From: Pseudomonadota bacterium
Lineage (GTDB): Bacteria; Pseudomonadota; Alphaproteobacteria; Rhizobiales; Beijerinckiaceae
Length of the DNA: 28,732 nt
Reading direction: 5' to 3'
NCBI GenBank assembly: GCA_023423995.1
Contig: JAFAEL010000267.1
Location: forward strand, 1-28,732
The notes under the pieces were generated by a model. The model searched no databases. It was not told the DNA's origin and saw only the letters and a program-made list of their open reading frames with translations. Shown here in pieces: positions 1-8,080 of this stretch. The position numbers and the translations under genes were made by a program. Each line of letters starts with the position of its first letter. The stretch's first letter is position 1.

Positions 1-1752
1 GCCCTGGCTCGTCCCGGTCTTGAGCGCGACCGGAAACGGGAACTCGGTCGCGCCATAGCGCGGGAAACTCGGCAAGCGGGCCAAGGGATCGGCCAGGAAG
101 AGCGTCACGAGCCTTGCGCTCTCGACCGAGAGAACGCGGCGCGGGGGGGCGACGCGCTCGCCGGCGTACCAGACGAGATCGCCGATCACGCCATCCTCGG
201 CCAAGGCCGCATAGGCCCGAACAAGCTGGTCGAGGCTCGTCGGCAGCGAGCCGATTGCCATCGAAAGCCCGAAACTCTCGGCCGGCACATCGAGATCGTG
301 CAGTCCGAGCGCCCGGAAGTGGCGGAACGTCGCCTCGAGGCCGATCTCGCGCAGGAGGTTCGTGGCCGGAACATTGCGGGAATTGGCGAGCGCCTGGCGG
401 GGCAGCATCGGGCCGAGAAAGGCTCCGTCGGCGTTCCCGATCCCGGCCGCGCCCTCGGCAAGATCGGCCATGACGTCGCTCGTGCGGAGCCGTCCTCGCT
501 CGAGGGCGAGTGCATAGATAAAGGGCTTGAGCGTCGAGCCTGGAGAGCGCTGCACGCGCGTGAAATCGATCGCTCCGCCCCGCCGGTCGCGATAGTCAAC
601 CGAGCCGAGCGAGGCGAGGACGCGACGCGTGCCGCGCTCGACCACCATGACGGCGACCTGCTCGGCGCCGGCCGCACGCCAACCGGCCAGGTGCTTGCCC
701 GCGAGGCGACTCACCCGCTCCTGAATGCCGAGATCGAGGCTCGTCGTGATACGGGGATCGCTCGCCCGCGCCGGCACGAGTTGCCCGGCCTCGCGCAGCG
801 CCTCGAACCGAAGCAGCGCATGCAGGGCGCCTGGCCGGCGTGGTCGGGGCGGCGGCGCGATCTCGTCGAGCTGGCGATGGGCGAGCGACAGCTCCGCCCC
901 GGTCACGATGCCTTGGCGGCCGAGTTCGTCGAGCATGGAATGCCCACGCCTGATGGCGCCGGCGAGCCCCTCCGGCCGGAGCGGATTCATCCGGGTCGGC
1001 GACTGGGGGATCGCCGACAGGAGCGCGATCTCGGCCCAGGACAGGTCCTCGACGGGCTTGTCGAGATAGAACCGGGCCGCATGCGCAATGCCGTGGCTGC
1101 CGTTGCCATAAGGCACGAGCCGCAGGTACTGCGCGAGCACGGCCTCGCGGCCGTAGCGGAGCGTCAGCGCGACGGCGGTCGCGGCCTCGAGCGCCTTCGA
1201 CCCAAGATGACGCGCGGCCGGTCGCTGCATGCGGGCGACCTGCATGGCGATCGTGGAAGCACCGGAGATGCGCCGCCCGCTCGTCAGGTTCTGCCGGACC
1301 GCGCGGGCGAGGGCGAGCGGGTCCAGCCCCGGATGCGACCGGAAGCGCCGGTCTTCCAGCGCGAGCGTCGCGGCAACCACCCGACCGGGGAGCCTCTCCA
1401 GCGGCCAATACCCGTAATCGATCTGCCGCCCGCCCCCCTCCGCCCCGGTCTCGTTGCCGAGCTGGGCCAGGAAGGCGCCGCTGCGGTCGTAGAGGATCGG
1501 CGTGGCAGGCGGGGATTCGAAGCGCGCACGGTCGAGGATGAGAAGAGCGAGGGCCGCGCCGAGTGCGGCCGTGACAAGCGCAACTGTGAGGGCGAGGCGC
1601 TTCCCCTCCCCCCGCAAAAGCGGCGGGGAGGGGGTAGGGGTGGGGGGAACCCGGCCGAACCAGCGCGTGAGAGGTCGCAACTGCCACGACCGCCCCCCAC
1701 CCTTACCCTCCCCGCCGCCAGCGGGGGGAGGGAGCGGCCCCCGCGCGCTCAT
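1..1752 (-). CDS. pbpC: Penicillin-binding protein 1C (bifunctional peptidoglycan synthase), 3' end outside window
   Basis: Bifunctional glycosyltransferase/transpeptidase anchored in the inner membrane; 584 codons are visible and the C-terminus lies beyond the window. Seen: a hydrophobic anchor at residues 53-73; the GT51 motif LALEDRRFRSHPGLDP with catalytic Glu at 133; the transpeptidase SxxK motif STLK at 406-409; NSRN as the SxN motif; and KTGTS at 578-582 beside the window edge. The ATG at 1752 forms an ATGA overlap with the stop of the DUF559 gene upstream, which supports this start. The roughly 48 residues before the anchor are Gly/Pro-rich and encoded by palindromic repeats, so the native N-terminus was probably shorter. 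Co-occurrence with an alpha-2-macroglobulin gene is the known pbpC-yfhM arrangement, thought to link wall repair to protease trapping. Confidence 0.95.
   Translation of the reverse strand, partial: MSARGPLPPPAGGGEGKGGGRSWQLRPLTRWFGRVPPTPTPSPPLLRGEGKRLALTVALVTAALGAALALLILDRARFESPPATPILYDRSGAFLAQLGNETGAEGGGRQIDYGYWPLERLPGRVVAATLALEDRRFRSHPGLDPLALARAVRQNLTSGRRISGASTIAMQVARMQRPAARHLGSKALEAATAVALTLRYGREAVLAQYLRLVPYGNGSHGIAHAARFYLDKPVEDLSWAEIALLSAIPQSPTRMNPLRPEGLAGAIRRGHSMLDELGRQGIVTGAELSLAHRQLDEIAPPPRPRRPGALHALLRFEALREAGQLVPARASDPRITTSLDLGIQERVSRLAGKHLAGWRAAGAEQVAVMVVERGTRRVLASLGSVDYRDRRGGAIDFTRVQRSPGSTLKPFIYALALERGRLRTSDVMADLAEGAAGIGNADGAFLGPMLPRQALANSRNVPATNLLREIGLEATFRHFRALGLHDLDVPAESFGLSMAIGSLPTSLDQLVRAYAALAEDGVIGDLVWYAGERVAPPRRVLSVESARLVTLFLADPLARLPSFPRYGATEFPFPVALKTGTSQG
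1601..1651. repeat. Palindromic REP-like repeat, copy B, inside pbpC
   Basis: On the + strand it reads CTTCCCCTCCCCCCGC, a short loop, GCGGCGGGGAGGG, then a GGGTAGGGGTGGGGGG tail. It contains its own hairpin and is the inverted partner of the copy at 1691-1735. It is translated in frame as part of the PBP1C cytoplasmic tail. Repeats of this CCCTCCCC...GGGGAGGG type are common between genes in Hyphomicrobiales. Confidence 0.8.
1691..1735. repeat. Palindromic REP-like repeat, copy A, inside pbpC
   Basis: Same repeat as copy B in the opposite orientation: a CCCCCCACCCTTACC tail followed by a CCTCCCCGCCGC/GCGGGGGGAGGG hairpin on the + strand. The two copies are separated by about 40 bp, giving the inverted-pair layout described for REPIN elements. 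It is read in frame as residues of about 6-22 of PBP1C. Confidence 0.8.
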
Positions 1753-2141
1753 CCCCCTCCCCGCAAGCCCGGCTCCGGCAGGGCAGCCAGAATCGTCTCG
1801 ACAACGCCGTCGAGGTTCTCAACGACCTCGCCGTTCCAGAAACGAAGGATGCGGTAGCCGGCCCCCTCGAGATAAGCTGCGCGAACAGCATCGTGCCGCT
1901 GCACCGCCGGCAGCCCGTGCTGCGCACCGTCGAATTCCACGATCAACCTCGCGCCGTGATGCGCGAAGTCGGCGAAATAGGGCCCGATCGGCACCTGACG
2001 GCGAAAGTGGCCGCCCTGAAGCTCCAACAGACGAAGCTGCCGCCAGAGCCTCCGCTCCGCCGGGGTCGCGCTCCGCCGAAGACTGCGCGCCCTTGGGGTC
2101 CGAGGATCGCGCCTGTCGGGCTGATCTGCGGAGCGGGCCAT
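1749..2141 (-). CDS. DUF559 domain protein (PD-(D/E)xK nuclease-like)
   Basis: 130 residues. DUF559 proteins belong to the PD-(D/E)xK fold and resemble Vsr-type endonucleases; their cellular role is unclear. Seen: an N-terminal basic helix with TPAERRLWRQL (26-36), then FRRQVPIGPYFADFA and LIVEFDGAQH. These supply Asp58, Glu69 and Asp71 plus the conserved Gln-His at 74-75, so the active site looks complete. There is no signal peptide or membrane segment, so it is cytoplasmic. It starts 4 nt after the macroglobulin stop and overlaps pbpC by ATGA. A nuclease gene between two periplasmic-function genes is out of place. Together with the repeat-derived C-terminus this suggests it arrived as an insertion that kept the operon coupled. 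Confidence 0.88.
   Translation of the reverse strand: MARSADQPDRRDPRTPRARSLRRSATPAERRLWRQLRLLELQGGHFRRQVPIGPYFADFAHHGARLIVEFDGAQHGLPAVQRHDAVRAAYLEGAGYRILRFWNGEVVENLDGVVETILAALPEPGLRGGG
1750..1770. repeat. Half copy of the palindromic repeat at the DUF559/pbpC junction
   Basis: CATCCCCCTCCCCGCAAG on the + strand matches one arm of the repeats at 1601-1735. It encodes the last residues of the DUF559 protein (LRGGG) and contains the ATGA stop/start overlap with pbpC, so this junction appears to be repeat-derived. Confidence 0.55.
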
Positions 2142-2145
2142 CCCC

Positions 2146-5100
2146 CTACCGCTCGATCACCACCCGCGCACCAGCCGAGGCGCCGTAGATCCCGGCCTGG
2201 TACATCGTCTCCGCCTCACCGGGCGGGGACGTGAAGGTTCCCGGGATCAGGGCGCGGGCGCGGAAGGTGAAGCGGTAATTGCCCTTTGGAAGCTGCTCGT
2301 AGGCGTAGAGGACGTGGTCGTCGTTGAACGCGACGTAGGTCGGGGCAAGCGTCGGGCCCGCGGAGGGTACGGCCTCGGCCGGAGCTGTCGCGAGGTTCGG
2401 GTTCAACGGCTCGAGCCCGGCCGCGAGCGGAAGACGGATGGCGACATGCGTCCGGTCCTCGCCGTTAACGAGCTCGGCGCTCTCCTCGACCACCTCGCCG
2501 ACCTTGAGGCGGACGGCATTGTCGTTGTCGACCGCCAGCCGCTCCATCGGCGCGCCGCCGCCCGGCACCTTGAAGAAGGTCCGGGACAGCACGAAGCCGT
2601 TCGCGGCGGGCTTGGCCAGATAGCCCGGCTCGACCGGCTGATAGCGGGTGTCGACGAGCGCCACGACCGGGCGCCCGCCATTGTTCTCGACGCGCTGCGC
2701 CTGCGGCTCCGTCGAGACCCGCCGGACGAGCGGCGTCGATCCGCCGAGCGTCACGCGCTCCGAGCCGCTCGGGCGCGAGAGCGTGACCGGAACGGAGGCA
2801 TTCGCGGCCCGCCAGGTCTCGGCGAGCGCACGGATCGCCGCCGCGTTGGCATTGGTCGAGCCCCAGCCGTTCCCCTCCCCGAGCCGGATCAGCCCGTCCC
2901 TGAGCACGGCATTGCGGGAATCCTCCGACGCCGCGACCGCGGTCGCACGCACCATTGCGGCGAGGGTCCGGGTCTCGGAGGGCAGGATCACCGGGCTCGC
3001 GCTCTCGCCCGCGATGCCGGAATAGACCGGCCTTCCGTCGCGGTTGAGGATCCTGACCCGGCTCCAGAGGGTGTCTACGAGGCTCTCCTGCAGCCGGCGG
3101 TCATCGCCCGGCAGCTTGGAAACAGCATAGGTCGCCTCTGCGACCGCGAGGCTCGGCATCGCGTCCGCGCGGCGCGCGAGTTCGGTCGCGTAGGCCTCGT
3201 CCACGAGCCCGCCCTCGGCAAGCGCGGTCAGCGCCTCGACCCGCTCGCGCAGTTCGTTGTCGCGCAGGAGCCGCGGGTAGTCGGAGCGGAGCGCGAGCTT
3301 CAGCACCTTCGACAGGCGGTCGAGCAGGGTCTTGTCGACGGTCTCGCCGCCCTTCTCGGCCGAGACCAGGAAGCGGTAGGCCCACGCCGTCAGGGAGACA
3401 TTGCCCTTCGCGCGCGGCCAGAAGGCCACCAGCCCGTCCTCATCGATAGCAGCGTTGATCGAGCGCTGGGTCGAGCGGACGTTGTCCGAGAGACGGTCGC
3501 CGAGCCCGCTCGCCTGCAGGATCGGCAGGAACGGCTTCAGGGCAAGGCCCGCCGAGGCCGTCGCGATGCGCTGCTCCGTACAGCCATAGGGATATTCGAC
3601 GAGATAGGTCATGCCGCCGATGAGGCGCACCACGACCGGATCGTTCGCGACCGTGATGGTCCGCGAATAGGAGCCCGGGCGTACGGCTCCTGGAGGCAGC
3701 GCGAGATCGACCGCCCGGCCGGGCGCGACATCCAAAACCTCGCGCCGCCTGACCGGCGGGCGGTCGGGCCGGACTGGCAGGTCGATCTGCACCGCGTCGC
3801 CCGCCTTGTCCGCGTCCCGCTGGAGGACGAAGCGAAGTCGCGCCCGCTCCTCGCCGGACCGGAGCTCGCCGATCGTGAGCGGGAAGTCGGCCCGCGCCGG
3901 GAGGTTGCGCTCCCAGGCCAGCGAGCGTTCGGCCGGCCCTTCGAGCGCCGCGCCCTCCGCCGTGATCGCCACCCGGCCGGTGCCGCCAGGCCCTTCCACG
4001 ATGCGGCCGATGAGGCCGGCATCGAAACGATCGCCCGGCCGGACGAAGCGCGGCAGAGCCGGCTGGGCCACGAGTTCCTGCCGGATGAGCATCTCGCCGG
4101 TCGCGAAGCCGAAGCGGTCCGGGCCGGAGATCGCCTTCGCCCGGAGCTTGAACACCGTCAGCGTGTCCGGAAGCTTCACCTTGATCCTGGCGATCCCATC
4201 CTCGCCCACGGGCACGCGCGGCAGATAGACCGGGACCGGCGTGAAGTTCTTCCGCACCGAGATGTTCTCGATCCCCCAATCGTCCACGGCCTCGTCGCCG
4301 CCCGGGTTCTCGTCGAGCGGGATGATGCCGAACGCCATGTTGCGCGTGTCGCGCGCCGCCATCCGGGTCGGGCGGTTCACCACAAAAGATGGCAGCGGAT
4401 CGAGCGGCCGCTCTCGCGCGAGTGACAGAACCGCCTGATCCACCATCCAGAAGGTCGCCTCGCCAGCGACCGGCTTACCGGTATCGTCCGCGAGCCGCAG
4501 GGTCACCTCGACCTCGTCTCCCGGGCGAGCCCGCGCGGGCGCTTCGAGCGAGGCCACAACGATGTTCTTCGCGGGCGAGACCCTCACCCATTTTGTCGCC
4601 GCGATGGTGGTGGGCTTGGCAAGGTCGAAGGGCGCGGTCGGGTTCTGCTCAGCCCCGGCAAGCCGGCCCCGCATCACGAGGAAATGGACGGCGACCTTCG
4701 GCAGTTGCTGCTTGCGCAATGTCAGCTGGTAGCGACCGAAGCCGTTCTGGATATCGACCCAGTCGTAGAGGAACCGGCCTTCCGGCTCCTCGACGATCGC
4801 CAGCGCCCGGGCGTTCTGGAACGGGCTCTGGACGACGAGCGTCGCGGTTTCGCCCGGCGCGTATTCCTCCTTCTCGGTCGAGACCGAGACCGTTTCGGCC
4901 GGCGGCCGCGACCAGGTCACGGGCGTTGAGCCGCCCATGAAGAAATCGACCGACACGATTTGGCGACGCCCGATCCGGTCCGACGCCTCGACCTGAACCA
5001 GATAGACGCCCGCCTCCCGCGCCTCGAAGGACAGCTTTTGCGCTTCCGCCCCGGACGTGACCTTCCGCTCGACCAGCGTCTCATCGATCACCTGGGTCAC

Positions 5101-8070
5101 GTATTTCGCCGAACCCTGGCTGAAATCAGAGGCTTGCAGCACCGAGCTCCAGTTCCGCCTGACAAGGCGGACATTCATGTCGAGTCCTGCCAGCGGCGTG
5201 CCGTCTGCCTTGACGGCCAGGACTTCTGGCTCGATTGCTCCCGCCTGAGGCAGATAGCGCGGGATCTTCACACCAAGCGTGAAGGGCGGCAGCGCCACGA
5301 CGTTCTGAATGGAGCGTACCTGGATGTCGTCGTCGCCCGTGACGGTTGCCTCGACCGAATAGCGCCGCGGCTGCGCGGTCGGCTCTATCGTCGGGTCGAG
5401 CGTGAGGCGAGCCGAGCCTCCGGCATCGGTCTTCGCCTCGCGCTCCAGCACCGGTGTCGAGCGGAACTTCTGCTCGCCCGAGAAGCGGGAATCCGAGGAG
5501 AAGAGGAACCCCTCCCGGCCCGGCGGGCTCCAGACCTGCGGGAACTGCGTCACCCGCCACTTGATCGGGCGCTCGGCCACGAGGCCGCCGGCAAAGTACT
5601 TGGCGATGAGGTCGACGGAGAACTCGCCATCGAGCGGCACCTCTCGCGGACCGTTGAGCAGCACCTCGAATGTCGGAAGGCGATACGCCTCCTTCTTGAA
5701 CGGGAACTCGCCGCAGGTCTCCTCCTCGCCGTCCGGCTGGAAACGGACCGAGTAGTCGCCGGTCGCCTCCGTCGTGACGTCGAACTTGTGGTAGAAGCCG
5801 CCGACCTGATCGAGCGAGACCGGGTATTTCCACTCCCCGTCGCCAGGCCCGTTCACGATCACCGTGCCGCCCTTCGAAGCGAAGGACAGCTCGCCGCCGA
5901 GGAACCGGCGGACCATCCCCTTGATGTGGACCGGCTCCTCCGGCCGGTAGATTGGCCGTTCGGTGAAGACGTGACAGAGGGTGCGCGCCTCCTCCCGGCG
6001 CTTCTCGTCCGGGTTCACGCTCCAGGCGAGCCAAGGCTCCTCCGGCTTCGTCCAGTTCTCGTCGCGGTATTCCGCCGGGCCGCGCGTCGGCTCGAGGACA
6101 AGCGTGTCGAGCCCCTTTTGCACGACAATGCGCCTGACCTCGCCCTTCTGCCGCGTCGCGAGGTTCCAGACGAAAGCCCCCTCCCCGTCCGTGCGGCCGC
6201 GCGCGAGCGTCACGAAGCGGTCGTTGCGCAGGCCTTCCAGCCGGATATCGGCCTCCCCGACCGGGCGCGCTGTCGAGAGCGAGGTCACGGCGAAGCGGAC
6301 GCGCTCGGCCTCCTCCACGGAGGTCAGGACGAGGTCCGTTACCTGGACGCGGATCCAGCGGCGCTTGCCGCCGTCGATCGGGCGGAGGCCGACCAGGTAG
6401 GTGCCCGGCTGCTCGGGTCCGGCGATCTTGGCGAACTCGGTTTTCAGATCGAGCCCGAACTTGGCCTCTACGCCGCCGCGCTGGCTCGGCAGTTGGACGA
6501 TCTCCGAGACGGCGGGAGAGCCGAGCGAGCGGATGCGCTCGGCCATGCCACCCGAGAGGATGTCGCTCTTGTCCGTCCAGAGGCCGGCCTCGTTGCCGGC
6601 AAGCGGCGGCGCGTCGTCGTCGCCAGTCTCGAGCCCGTCGGCCGGGAACGGCCAGAAGTGTCGGGCCAGCGGGTCGATGGCGTGGATGCGGATGTCGGCG
6701 CGCTCATAGCCGCGGCCGCGCAGCGGGACCATCTGCGGGCCGAACCGCTCCGCGATGCCCTGCGCGGCGTCCCATTTCAGGCGCGGCCGCTCGGGCAGGA
6801 AGGCGAGCCTCGTCCGAAACGCCTCGCCGCCGAGCGAGCGGCCCCGCGCATCCTTCAGCGAACCCGGTTCGACGCGTAGGTCGTAGATCGCGTCCGTGCG
6901 GAAGCGGCCCGACACCTTCAGGCGCGAGCCGTCCCGCTCGACTGCGAGGTCGTCCACGGCCGGCGTCAGGCGGAACGCGCCGCGTGCCCGGACGACATCC
7001 GGGGTTTCGGGCTCCGCCGAGAAACTGACGACGAAGCTGCGCCTTGGCGCGGCCCCGCTCTCGTCGTCAACGCCGTACTCGTTCGGGTCGCATTGGTGGA
7101 TGCCGTCTCTCACCTGGCGAGAGAAGCCCTGCCCGCAGCCGAATTCCGTGATGGCAAAGGGGACGGCGGATCGCAGCGAGAGCTCGAAGCTCGGATCATC
7201 GAGGCCAGGCTCGTCGGACAGCTTCAGGCGCAGGATGGCGAGGCGCCCATCCGGCACGGGCTGGCGCAAGCGGACGAGGTAGGATTGCGCGTCCGAGCGC
7301 TTGGCTCGCTCCAGCGCCTTGATCTCGAATTCCCCTGCGCCTAACACCTGCCCGCTTTCCGCGGCGATCCCCGGCAGCGGCCTCAGTTCGATCGACAGAA
7401 GGCGACGCAGCGCCTCGACCTCGACCGGTTCCGGGAAGGTCAGTCCGAACTGGTCGAGATCGGGGATGCCATCGCGGTTTGGCTCGGGGGACGTCGCGCT
7501 CGGGGTGGGCAGAAGCGGGACCAGCCGCGTGGTCTTGCCCGCCGCCGCGATCTCGACCCGCTCCAGCGGCCGCCAGCTCTCGGCGGGGCGGAACTGCAAT
7601 GTGCGGGCGCTCAGCCATTGCCAGGATCCCGCGGCCGCCGGGGACATCTTCACCACGCGGCCGGGATCGTCCTCCGGCCCGCCGGAGGCAGGCCCGGTAT
7701 CAGCCGCAAAGAAGATGGTGATCGGATCCCAGCGGCGCAGGAATTTCTCGGGCACGACGCTCGCGCCGTCTGCGCGTTGCAGCCGGTCGAGCTGGACCGG
7801 CGGGCGTGGCGGCTCCGCGGCGAGGTTCTGGGCCGAGGCGGCGGCCGGGAGGAGGAGTAGCGAGCACGCCAAGGCGAGCACCCGAACGACTCCCCTCCCC
7901 CTTGTTGGGGGGGCATCGGGCGCGGGTCTCCTGCCCCTGAGAGGGCAGGCGCGAAGCGCCTGACGGAGGGCGACAGACCCCTCCCCGGTTCGAGCCTCCG
8001 GCTCGACTCGGCCCTCCGGTCCGGGGAGAGAGAAGAACAGCTGCCTCAGGACAGCTAGAGAGCGCTTCAT
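2146..8070 (-). CDS. Bacterial alpha-2-macroglobulin, thioester type (YfhM-like)
   Basis: 1,974 residues from the ATG at 8070. Bacterial alpha-2-macroglobulins act in the periplasm, trapping attacking proteases after cleavage of a bait region exposes a reactive thioester. Seen: the thioester motif YGCTEQR with CTEQ at 1497-1500, inside a long alpha/alpha-toroid-like segment; many beta-rich MG-like modules before it; and a predicted cleavage at AAASA-Q near residue 80. The start is set by GAGG overlapping the upstream TGA, 10 nt after the LprI gene. An ORF extension upstream of 8070 overlaps that gene and is ignored. The signal peptide is odd: the hydrophobic core (64-80) follows a 60-residue n-region made largely of a palindromic repeat. 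I see no clear lipobox, whereas E. coli YfhM is a lipoprotein. The pairing with PBP1C supports the YfhM-type assignment over YfaS. Confidence 0.95.
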   Translation of the reverse strand: MKRSLAVLRQLFFSLPGPEGRVEPEARTGEGSVALRQALRACPLRGRRPAPDAPPTRGRGVVRVLALACSLLLLPAAASAQNLAAEPPRPPVQLDRLQRADGASVVPEKFLRRWDPITIFFAADTGPASGGPEDDPGRVVKMSPAAAGSWQWLSARTLQFRPAESWRPLERVEIAAAGKTTRLVPLLPTPSATSPEPNRDGIPDLDQFGLTFPEPVEVEALRRLLSIELRPLPGIAAESGQVLGAGEFEIKALERAKRSDAQSYLVRLRQPVPDGRLAILRLKLSDEPGLDDPSFELSLRSAVPFAITEFGCGQGFSRQVRDGIHQCDPNEYGVDDESGAAPRRSFVVSFSAEPETPDVVRARGAFRLTPAVDDLAVERDGSRLKVSGRFRTDAIYDLRVEPGSLKDARGRSLGGEAFRTRLAFLPERPRLKWDAAQGIAERFGPQMVPLRGRGYERADIRIHAIDPLARHFWPFPADGLETGDDDAPPLAGNEAGLWTDKSDILSGGMAERIRSLGSPAVSEIVQLPSQRGGVEAKFGLDLKTEFAKIAGPEQPGTYLVGLRPIDGGKRRWIRVQVTDLVLTSVEEAERVRFAVTSLSTARPVGEADIRLEGLRNDRFVTLARGRTDGEGAFVWNLATRQKGEVRRIVVQKGLDTLVLEPTRGPAEYRDENWTKPEEPWLAWSVNPDEKRREEARTLCHVFTERPIYRPEEPVHIKGMVRRFLGGELSFASKGGTVIVNGPGDGEWKYPVSLDQVGGFYHKFDVTTEATGDYSVRFQPDGEEETCGEFPFKKEAYRLPTFEVLLNGPREVPLDGEFSVDLIAKYFAGGLVAERPIKWRVTQFPQVWSPPGREGFLFSSDSRFSGEQKFRSTPVLEREAKTDAGGSARLTLDPTIEPTAQPRRYSVEATVTGDDDIQVRSIQNVVALPPFTLGVKIPRYLPQAGAIEPEVLAVKADGTPLAGLDMNVRLVRRNWSSVLQASDFSQGSAKYVTQVIDETLVERKVTSGAEAQKLSFEAREAGVYLVQVEASDRIGRRQIVSVDFFMGGSTPVTWSRPPAETVSVSTEKEEYAPGETATLVVQSPFQNARALAIVEEPEGRFLYDWVDIQNGFGRYQLTLRKQQLPKVAVHFLVMRGRLAGAEQNPTAPFDLAKPTTIAATKWVRVSPAKNIVVASLEAPARARPGDEVEVTLRLADDTGKPVAGEATFWMVDQAVLSLARERPLDPLPSFVVNRPTRMAARDTRNMAFGIIPLDENPGGDEAVDDWGIENISVRKNFTPVPVYLPRVPVGEDGIARIKVKLPDTLTVFKLRAKAISGPDRFGFATGEMLIRQELVAQPALPRFVRPGDRFDAGLIGRIVEGPGGTGRVAITAEGAALEGPAERSLAWERNLPARADFPLTIGELRSGEERARLRFVLQRDADKAGDAVQIDLPVRPDRPPVRRREVLDVAPGRAVDLALPPGAVRPGSYSRTITVANDPVVVRLIGGMTYLVEYPYGCTEQRIATASAGLALKPFLPILQASGLGDRLSDNVRSTQRSINAAIDEDGLVAFWPRAKGNVSLTAWAYRFLVSAEKGGETVDKTLLDRLSKVLKLALRSDYPRLLRDNELRERVEALTALAEGGLVDEAYATELARRADAMPSLAVAEATYAVSKLPGDDRRLQESLVDTLWSRVRILNRDGRPVYSGIAGESASPVILPSETRTLAAMVRATAVAASEDSRNAVLRDGLIRLGEGNGWGSTNANAAAIRALAETWRAANASVPVTLSRPSGSERVTLGGSTPLVRRVSTEPQAQRVENNGGRPVVALVDTRYQPVEPGYLAKPAANGFVLSRTFFKVPGGGAPMERLAVDNDNAVRLKVGEVVEESAELVNGEDRTHVAIRLPLAAGLEPLNPNLATAPAEAVPSAGPTLAPTYVAFNDDHVLYAYEQLPKGNYRFTFRARALIPGTFTSPPGEAETMYQAGIYGASAGARVVIER
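7890..8031. repeat. Composite palindromic element inside the macroglobulin signal-peptide region
   Basis: About 140 bp of nested hairpins: CCCCTCCCCC/GGGGGGG at 7892-7913, CTGCCC/GGGCAG at 7931-7948, CAGGCGC/GCGCCTG at 7946-7962, CGAGCC/GGCTCG at 7991-8005, and outer arms CTCCCCGG (7981-7988) and CCGGGGAG (8021-8028). GGGTCT and AGACCC also pair around the middle part. It is translated in frame as about residues 14-60 of the macroglobulin precursor. Confidence 0.75.
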
Positions 8071-8080
8071 CGACGGGCCC

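Noticed and set aside
596..1687. 363-codon minus-strand frame at the pbpC position
   Set aside because: It is in a different frame from the one encoding EDRRFRSHPG, STLK and KTGTS; Arg/Pro/Ala-rich shadow.
298..1857. 519-codon plus-strand frame over pbpC
   Set aside because: The opposite strand carries all PBP1C motifs in order; the plus frame has no recognisable content and low-complexity ends from the repeats.
2314..6879. Long plus-strand open frames (703 and 639 codons) opposite the macroglobulin gene
   Set aside because: They are antisense shadows caused by high GC at third positions: Arg/Asp/His-rich translations, no domain, no RBS. The minus strand has the CTEQ motif and family features.
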